A DNA stretch of 64,000 nucleotides from Roseococcus sp. SDR (GCF_019083995.1 NZ_JAHRCU010000003.1:248001-312000); one strand, 5' to 3'; positions 16,623 through 27,580 are shown, numbered from the stretch's first letter. The notes: generated by a model from the letters alone, not told the origin. Numbers and translations: made by a program.

Positions 16623-17200
16623 TGGACGCCGCCATCCGCGCGACGCCGCGCCTCTCCGTTCAGGCCGCGGCCGCCGCCACCGCGCCGGTCGTCGCGCCCG
16701 TCATCCTCTGCGAGCTCGACTTCGCGACCGGCGCCTTTCGGGTGTGGTCGGGCCTCGGCACGCTGAACTGGGCTGGCCGCAGCTTCGAGGGCATCGGCGA
16801 CATCGGTGCCATGGGCGAGGTGGAGGAGACGGTCGAGCTGCGCGCCGTGCGCCTCACGCTGGCCCTCTCGCCCGTGCCGCAGGAGGTCATCGACATCGCG
16901 CTGTCGGAGCGCTCCTATCGCCTGCGTCCGGCGCGGCTGTGGCTCGCGCTGCTGGATGAGGACGGGGCATTTGTCGCGGACCCCTTCCCGCTCTGGGCGG
17001 GCATCATGGACACCATGGAGGTGGTGGACGGCGCCGAGCCACGGGTGACGCTGGCCTGCGAAAGCCGGCTCGTGGACCTCGAGCGCGCCGAGGTGCGGCG
17101 CTACACCGACGCCGACCAGCAGGCCGAGTTCCCGGGCGACCGGTTCTTCGAGTTCGTGCCGGCGCTGCAGGACGCCGAGATTCGGCTGCCCGCGCGATAA
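16622..17200 (+). CDS. Tail tip hub protein (DUF2163-like)
   Basis: 192 aa; ATG 16622 overlaps the previous TGA. The sequence (LCELDFATGAFRVWSGLGTL, then NWAGRSFEGIGDIGAMGEVE, ITVTLACESRLVDLERAEVR-like region, and a C-terminal YTDADQQAEFPGDRFFEFV) has the pattern of lambda gpL/DUF2163-type hub proteins, which join the tail tube to the baseplate and may bind an iron-sulfur cluster; here only one Cys-containing stretch is seen in that region, so cluster binding is doubtful. Neighbours support the assignment. Confidence 0.7.
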   Translation: MDAAIRATPRLSVQAAAAATAPVVAPVILCELDFATGAFRVWSGLGTLNWAGRSFEGIGDIGAMGEVEETVELRAVRLTLALSPVPQEVIDIALSERSYRLRPARLWLALLDEDGAFVADPFPLWAGIMDTMEVVDGAEPRVTLACESRLVDLERAEVRRYTDADQQAEFPGDRFFEFVPALQDAEIRLPAR

Positions 17201-17550
17201 TGCGCCATCCCGGTTGGGTCGCGCGGCTCGCAGCTCTGCTCCGGGAGGCGGAGACGCGCGCCTTTCATCCGCGGCATTGGAACTGCGCGATGTTCGCGCT
17301 GGCCGCCGTGGAGGCCGTCACCGGCCGCTGCCCCCGCGTGCACGTGCAGCCCGATCTTGCCGCCTCGGCCGACAGCGCGGGCTTTCCGCGCGTGGCGCCG
17401 CTGCTCGCGCGGACGGGCGATGTTGCGCTGGCCTCGGCACCCGATCGTCTCGGCGTGGTGCTGGACGCCGGCCGCGTTGCCTTCGTCGGGCCGCGCGGCC
17501 TGATCCGCGCTCCCATCACCGACTGCACCATCGCATGGAGGATTGGCTGA
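17200..17550 (+). CDS. Tail-associated NlpC/P60-like protein (DUF6950-like)
   Basis: 116 aa starting at ATG 17200 (overlapping TAATG). It contains a Cys in HWNCAMFALAAVEAVTG (Cys at about residue 29), the usual place of the catalytic Cys of NlpC/P60-type tail peptidases that open peptidoglycan during DNA entry, followed by strands such as GDVALASAPDRLGVVLDAGR. The normal catalytic His is not clearly present in the second half, so peptidase activity is uncertain. DUF6950 proteins of this size occupy this place in many alphaproteobacterial phages. Confidence 0.72.
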   Translation: MRHPGWVARLAALLREAETRAFHPRHWNCAMFALAAVEAVTGRCPRVHVQPDLAASADSAGFPRVAPLLARTGDVALASAPDRLGVVLDAGRVAFVGPRGLIRAPITDCTIAWRIG

Positions 17551-17553
17551 CAG

Positions 17554-19566
17554 ATGCCGGCTGCGATCCCCATCATCGCTGTGGTCGCCGGCGCGGTCGG
17601 CTCCGCCGCTGTGGGCGGCGGCGTCATCGGCGCCCTGGTCGGCGCGGGTGCCGCCATCGCCGTCTCCTTCATCGGCAGCCAGGTCTTCCCCCAGAACACC
17701 GCCACCGCCCGCGGCAGCAGCGCCAGTTTCAACGACAGCGGCGCGGGCGGCACCACCACCACCGCCGTCGAGGCCCAGGCCCGCACCCAATCCTTCCGCC
17801 AGGCCATTACCGAGCACGCCCTGGTCTTCGGGCGGTGCAAGGTCTCGGGGCCCATCGTGTTCGTGCACAGCAGCACTGACGACGAGGGCCGTGCCGATGG
17901 CTACTTCCACGCCGTCGTGGTGCTCGCCGCCCATCGCGTCCGCACCATCGGCGAGGTCTGGCTTGGCGATGCGCTCGCCACCGACCCGAAGTTCTCCGGC
18001 CTGGTCCGCATCGACCGCCACCTCGGCGACCCCGGCCAGGCGGCCAATGCCAACCTCATCGCCGAGACCGGCGGCAAATGGACCGCGGCCCATCGCGGCG
18101 CCGGGCGCGCCTACATGGCGCTGCGCCTCAAGATCACGCCCGAGGCCTTCCCCTCCGGGCCGCCCAACATGGCCGCCCTGGTCGAGGGCGCGGACACCAT
18201 CCGCGATCCCCGCTCCGGCGCCATCGGCTGGTCCGACAATCCGGCCCTCTGCCTCGCCTGGTACCTCACCGCGCCTTTCGGCTGGCGGGCATCCTGGGAC
18301 GAGATCGACATGCCCGCCCTCATCGCCGCGGCCAACATCTGCGACGAGATCATGGGCCGGCGCGACGGCACCGCCGAGCGCCGCTACACCGTCAACGGCC
18401 GCGTCTCCCTCGGCGAGGGCAAGATCGCCATCACCCGCAAGCTGCTCGCCGCCATGGCGGGCACCATGGTGGTCTCGGGCGGGCGCTTCGTGATCCATGC
18501 CGGCGCGCCCGCGCTGCCGGCCGCCACCCTCACCGCCGCCGATCTGCGTGGCGACGTCTCGGTCATGGGCTCGCGTCTGCGGCGGGATCTCTTCAACGGG
18601 GTGCGGGCCGTCTACGTGGATCCCGGCAAGAACTGGCAGCCGACCGACGCGCCGCCGCTGCTCGCCAGCAACTACGTCACCGAGGATGGCGGCGAGGCGA
18701 TCTATCGCGACCTCGACTTCCCGCTCACCACCTCCGCCGCCACCGTCCAGCGCCTCATGAAGGTCGAGCTGGAGCGCAACCGCCGCCAGCGCGCGGTGGT
18801 GGTGCAGGCGAACCTCTCGGCGCTGCGGCTGCGCCCCTGGGACGGAGTGATGGTCGCCATCGACCGCATCGAGCCCTTCCCGGCCCGCATCACCGGCTGG
18901 CGCTTTGCACCGGAGGGCGGGATCGACCTGACGCTCGCCGAGGAGGACGCAGCCGTTTGGGACTGGAACCCCGCCGTGGACGAGCGCGCCACTGGCGACA
19001 GCCCTTCCGTCATCCTGCCCCGGCCGGGCAGCATCGCCACGCCGGCCTCCATCCGCGTGGGCACGCCCTCCACGGCGACCTTTGCGGCGCTGGGTGTGGA
19101 CTGGGCCGCGGTGCCCTCGGCCTACCTCGCCGGCTACGAGGTCGAGGCCAGGCCCGCCTCCGTGGCGAACTGGCTGGCCGTGGCGGCCGGCACGGGGGCG
19201 CTCTTCGCGGTGTTCCCCACCACGGAGCCCACCGCCTTTCGCGTCCGCGCACGGGCGAGGAGCGGGGCGGTGTCGGGCTGGCAGGAGGCCGCGATCCCGG
19301 CCGCCCCCTCGGGCCTTGCCGCTGTGGGTGTGGTGGGCGGGATCCAGATCACCGGCGCCTATCCCGCCGGCGCCACGGCGCTGCAGGTCTTCGAGGCCAC
19401 CAGCAACAGCCTCGCTGCCGCGGTCTTGCAAGCGACGATCACGACGCTGCCCTGGACGCGCACCGGCCTCGCCACCGGACAGGCGCGCTGGCTCTGGCTG
19501 CGCAGCGTCTCCCCCGAGGGCAACGTCTCCGCCCTCGTCGGCCCCGTCACCGCCACCGCCCTCTGA
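17554..19566 (+). CDS. Central tail tip / host specificity protein (gpJ-like)
   Basis: 670 aa. The N-terminus has Gly/Ala-rich hydrophobic helices (AVVAGAVGSAAVGGGVIGAL; residues about 5-50) as in lambda gpI/gpJ-type tip proteins, then a long region with VFGRCKVSGPIVFVHSS, WYLTAPFGWRASWDEIDMPA and RITGWRFAPEGGIDLTLAEE typical of the DNA-ejection tip, and C-terminal fibronectin-like repeats (about 480-670; PSAYLAGYEVEARPA, ATALQVFEATSNS). It probably forms the tail spike base and helps contact the receptor. It is shorter than lambda gpJ (1132 aa). ATG 17554 is 4 nt after the previous stop. Confidence 0.85.
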   Translation: MPAAIPIIAVVAGAVGSAAVGGGVIGALVGAGAAIAVSFIGSQVFPQNTATARGSSASFNDSGAGGTTTTAVEAQARTQSFRQAITEHALVFGRCKVSGPIVFVHSSTDDEGRADGYFHAVVVLAAHRVRTIGEVWLGDALATDPKFSGLVRIDRHLGDPGQAANANLIAETGGKWTAAHRGAGRAYMALRLKITPEAFPSGPPNMAALVEGADTIRDPRSGAIGWSDNPALCLAWYLTAPFGWRASWDEIDMPALIAAANICDEIMGRRDGTAERRYTVNGRVSLGEGKIAITRKLLAAMAGTMVVSGGRFVIHAGAPALPAATLTAADLRGDVSVMGSRLRRDLFNGVRAVYVDPGKNWQPTDAPPLLASNYVTEDGGEAIYRDLDFPLTTSAATVQRLMKVELERNRRQRAVVVQANLSALRLRPWDGVMVAIDRIEPFPARITGWRFAPEGGIDLTLAEEDAAVWDWNPAVDERATGDSPSVILPRPGSIATPASIRVGTPSTATFAALGVDWAAVPSAYLAGYEVEARPASVANWLAVAAGTGALFAVFPTTEPTAFRVRARARSGAVSGWQEAAIPAAPSGLAAVGVVGGIQITGAYPAGATALQVFEATSNSLAAAVLQATITTLPWTRTGLATGQARWLWLRSVSPEGNVSALVGPVTATAL

Positions 19567-19584
19567 CCGACGGGAGGACCCCAC

Positions 19585-21414
19585 ATGCCCGCCCGCATCG
19601 ACGACCTGCTGGTGCTGAACACCCCGGTCAGCAAGACCGACCTGGCCAAGTACCTGCGCGACCGCGAGGCCGTGCTGCCCTCCGACTTCGGCGGGCTGGG
19701 CGAAGGCGTGGCCGATGACCGCGTGGCCATCCAGGCCGCCTTCGACCGCGCCGGCACCGACCAGAAAATGGCGATCATCCCGCCCGGCACCTGGAACGTC
19801 TCCGGCACCGTCACCCTGCCGGGCGCCGCCCGCGGTCTCATCATGCAGGGGACCATCCGCTACACCGGCACCGCGCCCACCTCCGTACTGGTGCTTGGCG
19901 ATGGCGGCACCGTCCGCAACGGCGAGAAGCTCTACTCCGGCCTGAACGTCATCCGGCAGACCATCTCCGACTGGTCCTCCGAGGCCGATATCGGCATCAC
20001 CGTGCGCAACGTCGATGCGTCGCAGGTCGAGCTGCGGCGCGTCGAGGGCTTCACCATCGGCATGCGCACGCTGGGCGACGGGCGCGGTGTGGAGGACAGC
20101 ACCTTCACGCTGGGGCGCATCGTCAATTGTCGCATCGGCCTCGACATCTGGTGCGCCACCGCCACCGCCTGGAACACCTCCATCCGCTACTATGGCGGGC
20201 ACTTCGCCTGCGCCACCGGGATCAACGCCACGCTCGACAGGTTTGGCGTGCGCTTCGGGAACGAGCCGGGCGCCTACACCAATCACAACCGGCACATCTT
20301 CGACGGGCCGAACTTCGAGCTGCGCCAGGCGGGCTCCAACCTCGCCATCCCGTTTCTGAACCAGACGTCGGGCTCGGCCATCGTCGCGCGCAACATGCGC
20401 ATGGAGGCCTGCTCGCCAATCGCGGCGCGGCACACGGCCGGCGCCCAGGATTGCGAGTACGATGTCGCCTGGACCAACACCTACCTGGTCGGCATCGACT
20501 ACACGGCCACGGCGAACCGCTGCGGCAACGCCGTCATCAACCGCCACCGCGCGCCGGCGTCGCGGTTCCAGCGGTACCTCGCGGGCGTGGAGAACGTCCG
20601 CGCGAAGGCATTCCGGCAGTCGGCCACCGAGATTGGCGTGGAGGGGCTCTGCACCATCGCCACCTCCACCACCACGGCCACCTACATCTCCGACTTCTGC
20701 TTCAACGGGCTGGCGGGGCTGACGCCGACCGGGCGCGGGGTGCAGCTTGCTGCGAACCGCGGGCTGGGCTGGGTCATCGACACCACGCAGGCGAAGGAGT
20801 TCGCGCTGGCGCATGCGCTGGTGTTCGGCGTGGCGGGCGGCAGGCTGTTCGTGCGGTGCTTCGACGGGGCGGGCAACATCCGCGAGAACATCGCGGGTGA
20901 CGTGCTGGCCTCCATCACCACCATGCAGTGGAACGGGCCGGCGAAGGGGTGGAACGCCGGCGCGCCGATGGACGACGCCAACCTCAACCGGAGGCAGACG
21001 CTGCGCATGGGGGCGGGCGTGGCTTTCGCGCAGGTGGGGATCGTGGGCTTTGACGGGGTGATCGAGCTTGAGGCGCTCAGGCTCTACGGGCTGCCGGAGG
21101 TGGCGCCCGGCATCCTCAACGGCACGCCGACGCTGCCGGAATCGGGGCAGCGCGAGTACGCCGCGGAGGACAGTTGGGACCTGCCGAGCCTCGCCGCAGG
21201 GGCAACCAGCCTGCGGGACATCACCGTGGCGGGTGCCAGGCCGGGGGACATCGCCAGCGCGTCACTCGCGACCAGCAGCCGGTTCTTTGAACTCGACGCG
21301 CATGTGTGGAGCAACAACACCGTGCGCGTCATGGCGCGGAACGTCTCCAACACCACGATCGATCTCGGGCCGGCGACGCTGGCGGTGGAGGTCAGGAAGC
21401 GAAGGGTGGCATAA
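19585..21414 (+). CDS. Tailspike with pectate lyase-like beta-helix
   Basis: 609 aa with CGGGAGGA (19570-19577) before ATG 19585. The N-terminal part contains FGGLGEGVADDRVAIQAAFD, the signature with which many right-handed beta-helix (pectate lyase superfamily) phage tailspikes begin, followed by repeated short strands rich in Gly, Asn and Thr (NVSGTVTLPGAARGLIMQGT; VFGVAGGRLFVRCFDGAGN) and a C-terminal small domain (NNTVRVMARNVSNTTIDLG). Such spikes bind and often cleave surface polysaccharide. The carboxylate pair of the active site cannot be pinned down by eye. It is the last recognisable phage gene; the prophage right end must lie between here and the ZIP gene or further right. Confidence 0.85.
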   Translation: MPARIDDLLVLNTPVSKTDLAKYLRDREAVLPSDFGGLGEGVADDRVAIQAAFDRAGTDQKMAIIPPGTWNVSGTVTLPGAARGLIMQGTIRYTGTAPTSVLVLGDGGTVRNGEKLYSGLNVIRQTISDWSSEADIGITVRNVDASQVELRRVEGFTIGMRTLGDGRGVEDSTFTLGRIVNCRIGLDIWCATATAWNTSIRYYGGHFACATGINATLDRFGVRFGNEPGAYTNHNRHIFDGPNFELRQAGSNLAIPFLNQTSGSAIVARNMRMEACSPIAARHTAGAQDCEYDVAWTNTYLVGIDYTATANRCGNAVINRHRAPASRFQRYLAGVENVRAKAFRQSATEIGVEGLCTIATSTTTATYISDFCFNGLAGLTPTGRGVQLAANRGLGWVIDTTQAKEFALAHALVFGVAGGRLFVRCFDGAGNIRENIAGDVLASITTMQWNGPAKGWNAGAPMDDANLNRRQTLRMGAGVAFAQVGIVGFDGVIELEALRLYGLPEVAPGILNGTPTLPESGQREYAAEDSWDLPSLAAGATSLRDITVAGARPGDIASASLATSSRFFELDAHVWSNNTVRVMARNVSNTTIDLGPATLAVEVRKRRVA

Positions 21415-21464
21415 CCGAAAGCAGCACTCCTGGACGCCCTTCCAGTCAGGTCATACACGCAGAC

Positions 21465-22256
21465 ATGCCTGAGTTTTCTCCCGCCGTTCTGGTTGCTCTC
21501 GGCGTTACCCTCGCCGCCGGGTTGTCGACGGTCCTTGGCGCCGCCTTTGTCGTACGCGCGGACCAGGCGAGGCCGCGGCTGCTGCCGCTTGCCTTGGCCT
21601 TTGCGGGAGGGGCCATGGTGTATGTGTCTCTAGTGGAAATCCTCCCCAAGGCCGCGCTCTCGCTGTCGGACGCGCATGGCGACCGGGGCGGCTACGCGCT
21701 GGCCACGCTCGCCTTCTTCGCCGGTGTCGCACTCCTCGTCCTACTCGATCGGCTGGTCCCAAACCCGCACCCGGATACGCACCCGCACTCGGATGCTGAG
21801 CGGGAGCACCTCGCGCGGCTCAGCCTGCTGACGGCCGCAGCCATCACCGCCCACAACCTGCCCGAGGGCCTCGCCACCTTCTTCGCCACGCTGGAAAGCC
21901 CAACGCTTGGCGCGCCGCTCGCGGTCGCCATCGCGCTGCACAACATCCCCGAGGGCGTTTCTATCGCGGTGCCCGTCTTCTACGCCACCGGCAGCCGCGG
22001 CAAGGCGGTGGGGGCCGCCCTTCTCTCGGGCCTGGCCGAGCCGCTGGGCGCTCTGCTCGGCTATCTCGTGCTCGGCCCCTTTCTCTCGCCCAGCCTCTTC
22101 GGCGTGGTGTTCGGCGTCATTGCTGGCGCCATGGTCTATCTGGCGCTCGACGAGCTGCTTCCCGCGGCGCAGCGCCACGCCAAAGGCCACGATACCGCCT
22201 ACGCCATGGTGGCCGGAATGGCGATGCTCGCTGCCAGCCTCGTGCTGTTCCGCTAA
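21465..22256 (+). CDS. zupT: ZIP family metal transporter (ZupT-like)
   Basis: 263-aa inner membrane protein with about eight hydrophobic spans. The two transport-site helices carry the ZIP signatures HNLPEG (in AAAITAHNLPEGLATFFATL) and HNIPEG (in ALHNIPEGVSIAVPVFYATG), and the loop before them is His-rich (NPHPDTHPHSD). ZIP proteins move Zn and other divalent metals into the cytoplasm. The frame is open upstream into the tailspike gene; ATG 21465 is chosen because MPEFSPAVLVALGVTLAAG begins the first span. It follows the prophage by 50 bp and stops 3 bp before the MerR gene end. An importer next to efflux genes is unusual. Confidence 0.93.
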   Translation: MPEFSPAVLVALGVTLAAGLSTVLGAAFVVRADQARPRLLPLALAFAGGAMVYVSLVEILPKAALSLSDAHGDRGGYALATLAFFAGVALLVLLDRLVPNPHPDTHPHSDAEREHLARLSLLTAAAITAHNLPEGLATFFATLESPTLGAPLAVAIALHNIPEGVSIAVPVFYATGSRGKAVGAALLSGLAEPLGALLGYLVLGPFLSPSLFGVVFGVIAGAMVYLALDELLPAAQRHAKGHDTAYAMVAGMAMLAASLVLFR

Positions 22257-22259
22257 GCT

Positions 22260-22697
22260 TCAGCGCCCGTGGTTCTTGTCGGCGCAGTGGCCGTGGCGGT
22301 GGTCCGCCAGGGTCTCAATGATGAGGCAATCCGACACGCGCCCGCCGGCGCAGGCCTTCGCCAGCCGCGCCAGTTCGGCGCGCAGCGCCTTCAACTGGCG
22401 AAGCTTGGCGTCGATCGCCGCCATCTGCTCGGTCGCCGCCGCATGCGCCGCGGCGCAGTCCCGCTCGGGTTCCGCCGCCAGATCGAGCAGCGAGCGGATG
22501 GTCGGCATGGCGAAGCCCAGCTCCCGCGCGTGCCGGATGAAGCCCAGCCGCTCCAGATGCGCGCGCCCATAGGCCCGCTGCCCGCCCGGGGTGCGGCTCG
22601 GCGCGGGCATCAGCCCCTCCGACTCATACCAGCGGATCGTGGTCGCCTTCACGCCGGTTTCGCGCGCGAGATCGCCAATGGAATAGCTGCCCTTCAT
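22260..22697 (-). CDS. MerR family metal-responsive regulator (ZntR/CadR/PbrR type)
   Basis: 145 aa. N-terminal winged helix (residues 4-42: YSIGDLARETGVKATTIRWY, then GGQRAYG), a dimerising helix (about 75-110), and a C-terminal metal loop with Cys at the expected places (CAGGRVSDC, about 115-123) plus Cys in ERDCAAAHAA and a His/Cys-rich tail (HRHGHCADKNHG). This is the layout of Zn/Cd/Pb-responsive ZntR/CadR/PbrR. It is divergent from the P-type ATPase, with a MerR-type operator between them; the regulator is expected to twist that promoter and switch on the ATPase when metal is bound. The start is ATG at 22697. Confidence 0.93.
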   Translation of the reverse strand: MKGSYSIGDLARETGVKATTIRWYESEGLMPAPSRTPGGQRAYGRAHLERLGFIRHARELGFAMPTIRSLLDLAAEPERDCAAAHAAATEQMAAIDAKLRQLKALRAELARLAKACAGGRVSDCLIIETLADHRHGHCADKNHGR

Positions 22698-22714
22698 GTC
22701 CCATAGATGGGGGC

Positions 22715-22745
22715 TTGAACCTCCAGCCGCTAGAGGTTGCATATC
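22715..22745 (+). promoter_or_regulatory. MerR-type promoter/operator of the P-type ATPase gene
   Basis: A -35 TTGAAC (22715-22720) and a -10-like CATATC (22740-22745) are separated by 19 bp, the long spacer typical of MerR-controlled promoters. Inside the spacer lies the dyad ACCTC (22719-22723) ... GAGGT (22733-22737). It faces rightward into the ATPase gene and lies just upstream of the divergent regulator. Confidence 0.85.
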
Positions 22746-22776
22746 CCCGCCGCAGCGGAACAACGGGAGCGGTGCC

Positions 22777-24983
<2,207 letters not shown>

Positions 24984-24987
<4 letters not shown>

Positions 24988-25577
24988 TGGCCCCTCCGGC
25001 CTGGCTGCCGCTGCTTCCCGCCTTCGCCGCTGCGGCCGCCTTCGCGCTCGGCAACCGCCGCGTCCAGCGGGTCATCGGGCGCTCGCCCGACGTCTTCGGA
25101 CGTGGCGGGGATGATGCGCTCAACTTCCTCGGCCGGGCGCACCGCGGCGCCGCCGCAGCCTGCGCGGCGGGACTGCTGCTCGGCGCGGCTGGCGAAGGTC
25201 CCGCGGCAGTGACCGGCTGGGCGGGCGTGATCGCCATGGCAGCGGGCGCCGGGCTGCTGGCCTGGGCGCAGCGCGCCATGGGGAAATCCTGGCGGGTCGG
25301 GATCGATGCGGCCCCGACCGGCCTTGTGACCAGTGGCCCCTTCGCCCTGTCTCGCAATCCGACCTTCCTGGGTTTCCTGCTGCTCTTCGCCGGGGCGGCG
25401 CTGGCGGCGCCGGGCCCGCTGACGGCCGTGGCGCTGGGTGCCGCGCTGGTGAGCTTCCCCGCGCAGGTCCGCCTCGAGGAGGCGCATCTCGCGGCGCTGC
25501 ACGGGGACGCCTGGCGCGCCTACGCGGCAAGAATCCGGCGATGGTTCGGCCGGGTCCAACGAAGGGTGACGGCTTGA
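24984..25577 (+). CDS. Isoprenylcysteine carboxyl methyltransferase-like membrane protein
   Basis: 197 aa, about four to five hydrophobic spans, with the ICMT/PEMT-type C-terminal methyltransferase motif: TGLVTSGPFALSRNPTFLGF (SAM-binding R-P/N-x region), then EEAHLAALHGDAWRAYAARI. Such proteins are frequent next to CPx ATPases in metal resistance loci, and their substrate there is unknown; isoprenylated proteins are not expected in this bacterium, so a lipid or small-thiol substrate is more likely. Start ATG 24984 overlaps the ATPase stop (24985-24987), so the two are cotranscribed. Confidence 0.85.
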
Positions 25578-25623
25578 CCACCGTCCCCCCCACCATCAGC
25601 GACTCTCAAGGATGCACCAAGGC

Positions 25624-26232
25624 ATGATGCGACGCGCCTTCTTCCATGCTGGTCTAGTCACCTTCGTGGCCGCCTCTCCACCCGCGACCGCACAACCCGC
25701 GCCGCCCGGGGAGCGCACGATCGGCCGCGCCGACGCGCCCGTGACTGTGGTCGAATTCCACTCGCTCACCTGCGGGAACTGCGCGCGCTTTCACAACGAC
25801 ATCTTCCCGCGGATCAAGGCCGAGTTCGTGGACACCGGCCTGGTGCGCTTCATCCTGCGTGACTTCCCGCTTGACCGCGTGGCGCTCGACGCCGCGGTCA
25901 TGGTGCATTGCGCCGGCCCCGATCGCTTCGAGCCTCTGGTCGCGCTGGTCTATGCGCAGAAGGAAAACTGGGCGCATTCGCCCGATCCGCGCGCCGCGCT
26001 GCGGCGCTATGCGGGACTCGCTGGCGTCGGCGTCGCGCAGCTCGATGCCTGCTGGTCGGATGCGGGCTTTGCCCGCGCGGTTGTGCAGATGCGCCTGGAG
26101 GCGGAGCGGGATCATGGAGTGAGCGCGACGCCCTCCTTCCTGATCGGCGGCCGGCTGCACCGTGGCGTGCTGAGCTTTGATCAGTTCGCGAGCCTGGTTC
26201 GGCCGCTGCTGCCGGCGGGGGCACGCCGGTGA
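25624..26232 (+). CDS. DsbA-like thioredoxin-fold disulfide oxidoreductase
   Basis: Secreted 202-aa protein: signal peptide MMRRAFFHAGLVTFVAASPP to about residue 24, then a thioredoxin fold with the active site CGNC (in SLTCGNCARFHNDIFP), the inserted helical domain (about 90-150) and the cis-Pro loop VSATPSFLIGG. It resembles DsbA/DsbG-like periplasmic proteins of the BdbD type. I use ATG 25624 because its signal peptide is well formed; an in-frame ATG at 25612 exists. It overlaps the SCO1-like gene by TGATG. With SCO1 and CcdA downstream it probably handles Cys redox state of a periplasmic metalloprotein. Confidence 0.88.
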   Translation: MMRRAFFHAGLVTFVAASPPATAQPAPPGERTIGRADAPVTVVEFHSLTCGNCARFHNDIFPRIKAEFVDTGLVRFILRDFPLDRVALDAAVMVHCAGPDRFEPLVALVYAQKENWAHSPDPRAALRRYAGLAGVGVAQLDACWSDAGFARAVVQMRLEAERDHGVSATPSFLIGGRLHRGVLSFDQFASLVRPLLPAGARR

Positions 26233-26861
26233 TGTCGGTGCTGCGGGTGGTCCGGCGCACGCTGTGGGCTGCGGTGGGCTTTGTCGCGCTGGCGACCGTC
26301 ACGGGCTGGGCTCTGGTGGATGGGCCGCTGGCACCGGCGCGCCCCGAGGTCGCGACCGGCCCCGCCTCGCTGAACATCGGCGGCCCCTTCGCGCTCACCG
26401 ATCACCGCGGCCGCGCGGTGACCGAGCGCGACTTTGCCGGCCGCCCCGTGGCGGTCTTCTTCGGCTTCACCCACTGCCCGGACATCTGCCCGACCACGCT
26501 CGGCGAATTCGCCGACTACATGGCCGCTCTCGGCCCAGATGCCGACCGCATGCACTGGCTGTTCGTGACGGTGGACCCGGAGCGCGACACCACGGCGCAT
26601 CTCGCCCGCTACCTGGAGCTGTTCGATCCTCGCGTGGTCGGCCTCACCGGCACCGAGGCGCAGGTGGCCGAGGCCGCGCGCCGCTTCCGCGTGTCCTACC
26701 GCCGCGTCCCGCTCGAAGGCGGGGGCTACACGATGGACCACACCGCGAGCGTCTTCCTGCTCAACGCCGCGGGCCGCTTCGCCGGAACCATCGACTTCCA
26801 CGAGCCGGATGGGATCGCCATTGAGAAGCTTCGCGCGTTGCTGCGACGCCCGGGCAGCTGA
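26232..26861 (+). CDS. SCO1/SenC family copper chaperone
   Basis: 209 aa with an N-terminal membrane anchor (WAAVGFVALATVTGWALV, about residues 11-28) and a periplasmic thioredoxin-like domain. The copper site is intact: CPDIC (in GFTHCPDICPTTLGEF) and the distal His in MDHTASVFLL. SCO proteins deliver Cu to cytochrome oxidase CuA or act as copper-dependent thiol reductases. ATG 26232 overlaps the previous stop; a GTG at 26229 precedes it. The stop overlaps the CcdA start (TGATG). Its place in a metal resistance operon rather than beside oxidase genes suggests a role in periplasmic copper tolerance. Confidence 0.93.
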   Translation: MSVLRVVRRTLWAAVGFVALATVTGWALVDGPLAPARPEVATGPASLNIGGPFALTDHRGRAVTERDFAGRPVAVFFGFTHCPDICPTTLGEFADYMAALGPDADRMHWLFVTVDPERDTTAHLARYLELFDPRVVGLTGTEAQVAEAARRFRVSYRRVPLEGGGYTMDHTASVFLLNAAGRFAGTIDFHEPDGIAIEKLRALLRRPGS

Positions 26862-27580
26862 TGCTGGAACTGTCCGCCTTCGGGCTGCTCGTCGCCTTTG
26901 CCGGCGGCATGGTGTCCTTCCTCTCGCCCTGCGTCCTGCCGCTGGTGCCGGGCTACGTCGCGTGGGTGGCGGGCACCGACCTCGCCACGGCCCGCGCCGA
27001 GCGTTGGCGGGCGCTCAGGCTCTCGCTGTTCTTCGTGGCCGGCTTCTCGCTCGTTTTTGTGCTCCTGGGACTGGGCGCGACCGCGCTCGGCGGGCTGTTG
27101 CGCCGCTGGTCGCACGAGCTGACGGTCGCCTCGGGCCTGTTGATCATGCTCATGGGCGTTGTGCAGATGGGGCTGCTGCGGGCTGCGCCGCTGATGCGCG
27201 ATCTCCGTTTCCGCCCGCCGGCCGAGGGTGGCGGGCCAGGCTCCGCCGTGCTGATCGGTGCCGCCTTCGGGTTCGGCTGGACACCCTGCATCGGGCCGGT
27301 CCTGGCCGGGGTTCTGGCGGCCGCGGCGCTGACGCCGGGTGCGGGCGCGGGGCTTCTCGCGGCCTATGCGCTGGGTCTGGGGGTGCCGTTCCTGCTGGCG
27401 GCCTTCTACCTCCCGGCGGCCATGGCAAGGCTGCGCGGCCTCGGGCGGCTTGGGCGGGCGCTGCAACTTGCCTCCGGCGCCGCGATAGTTCTCTTCGGCC
27501 TGGCCATCGCCACGGGCGAACTGACACGCTTCGCCATCTGGTTCATGGCCACCTTCCCATGGCTTGCGAGCCTCGGATGA
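26861..27580 (+). CDS. ccdA: CcdA/DsbD-type transmembrane thiol transporter
   Basis: 239 aa with six hydrophobic spans. The two redox Cys of the family are present in the first span region (SFLSPCVLPLVPGY) and the fourth (FGFGWTPCIGPVLAG). CcdA passes electrons from cytoplasmic thioredoxin to periplasmic thiol proteins, here plausibly the neighbouring SCO1-like or DsbA-like proteins. Start and stop overlap neighbours, so it is in the same operon. Confidence 0.93.
   Translation: MLELSAFGLLVAFAGGMVSFLSPCVLPLVPGYVAWVAGTDLATARAERWRALRLSLFFVAGFSLVFVLLGLGATALGGLLRRWSHELTVASGLLIMLMGVVQMGLLRAAPLMRDLRFRPPAEGGGPGSAVLIGAAFGFGWTPCIGPVLAGVLAAAALTPGAGAGLLAAYALGLGVPFLLAAFYLPAAMARLRGLGRLGRALQLASGAAIVLFGLAIATGELTRFAIWFMATFPWLASLG

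Larger units (their letters stand above)
1..21414 (+). mobile_element. Prophage late region (siphovirus, lambda-like order), left end outside window
   Basis: One-directional series: small and large terminase, gpW, portal, protease-capsid, decoration protein, connectors, terminator, tube, chaperone with frameshift, tape measure, four tail tip genes, tailspike. The order is that of lambdoid siphoviruses. No integrase, repressor or replication gene is seen, so the early part must be left of the window or lost. The endolysin is broken and a toxin-antitoxin pair sits antisense, which suggests a defective or domesticated prophage. No attachment repeat could be recognised at the right end. Confidence 0.9.

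Noticed and set aside
17101-20814. A 1237-codon open frame on the minus strand
   Set aside because: It is antisense to four convincing tail genes, has a low-complexity Gly/Ala/Asp/Arg composition and no family pattern. Long antisense frames are common in 70% GC DNA.
5043-21414. Gene transfer agent cluster
   Set aside because: The tail tip order resembles RcGTA, but the GpA-type terminase, gpW, fused protease-capsid, tailspike and toxin-antitoxin pair fit an ordinary prophage. A GTA-like domesticated state cannot be shown from sequence.
19585-21414. Diversity-generating retroelement acting on the tailspike
   Set aside because: No reverse transcriptase, template repeat or variable repeat is present near the gene.
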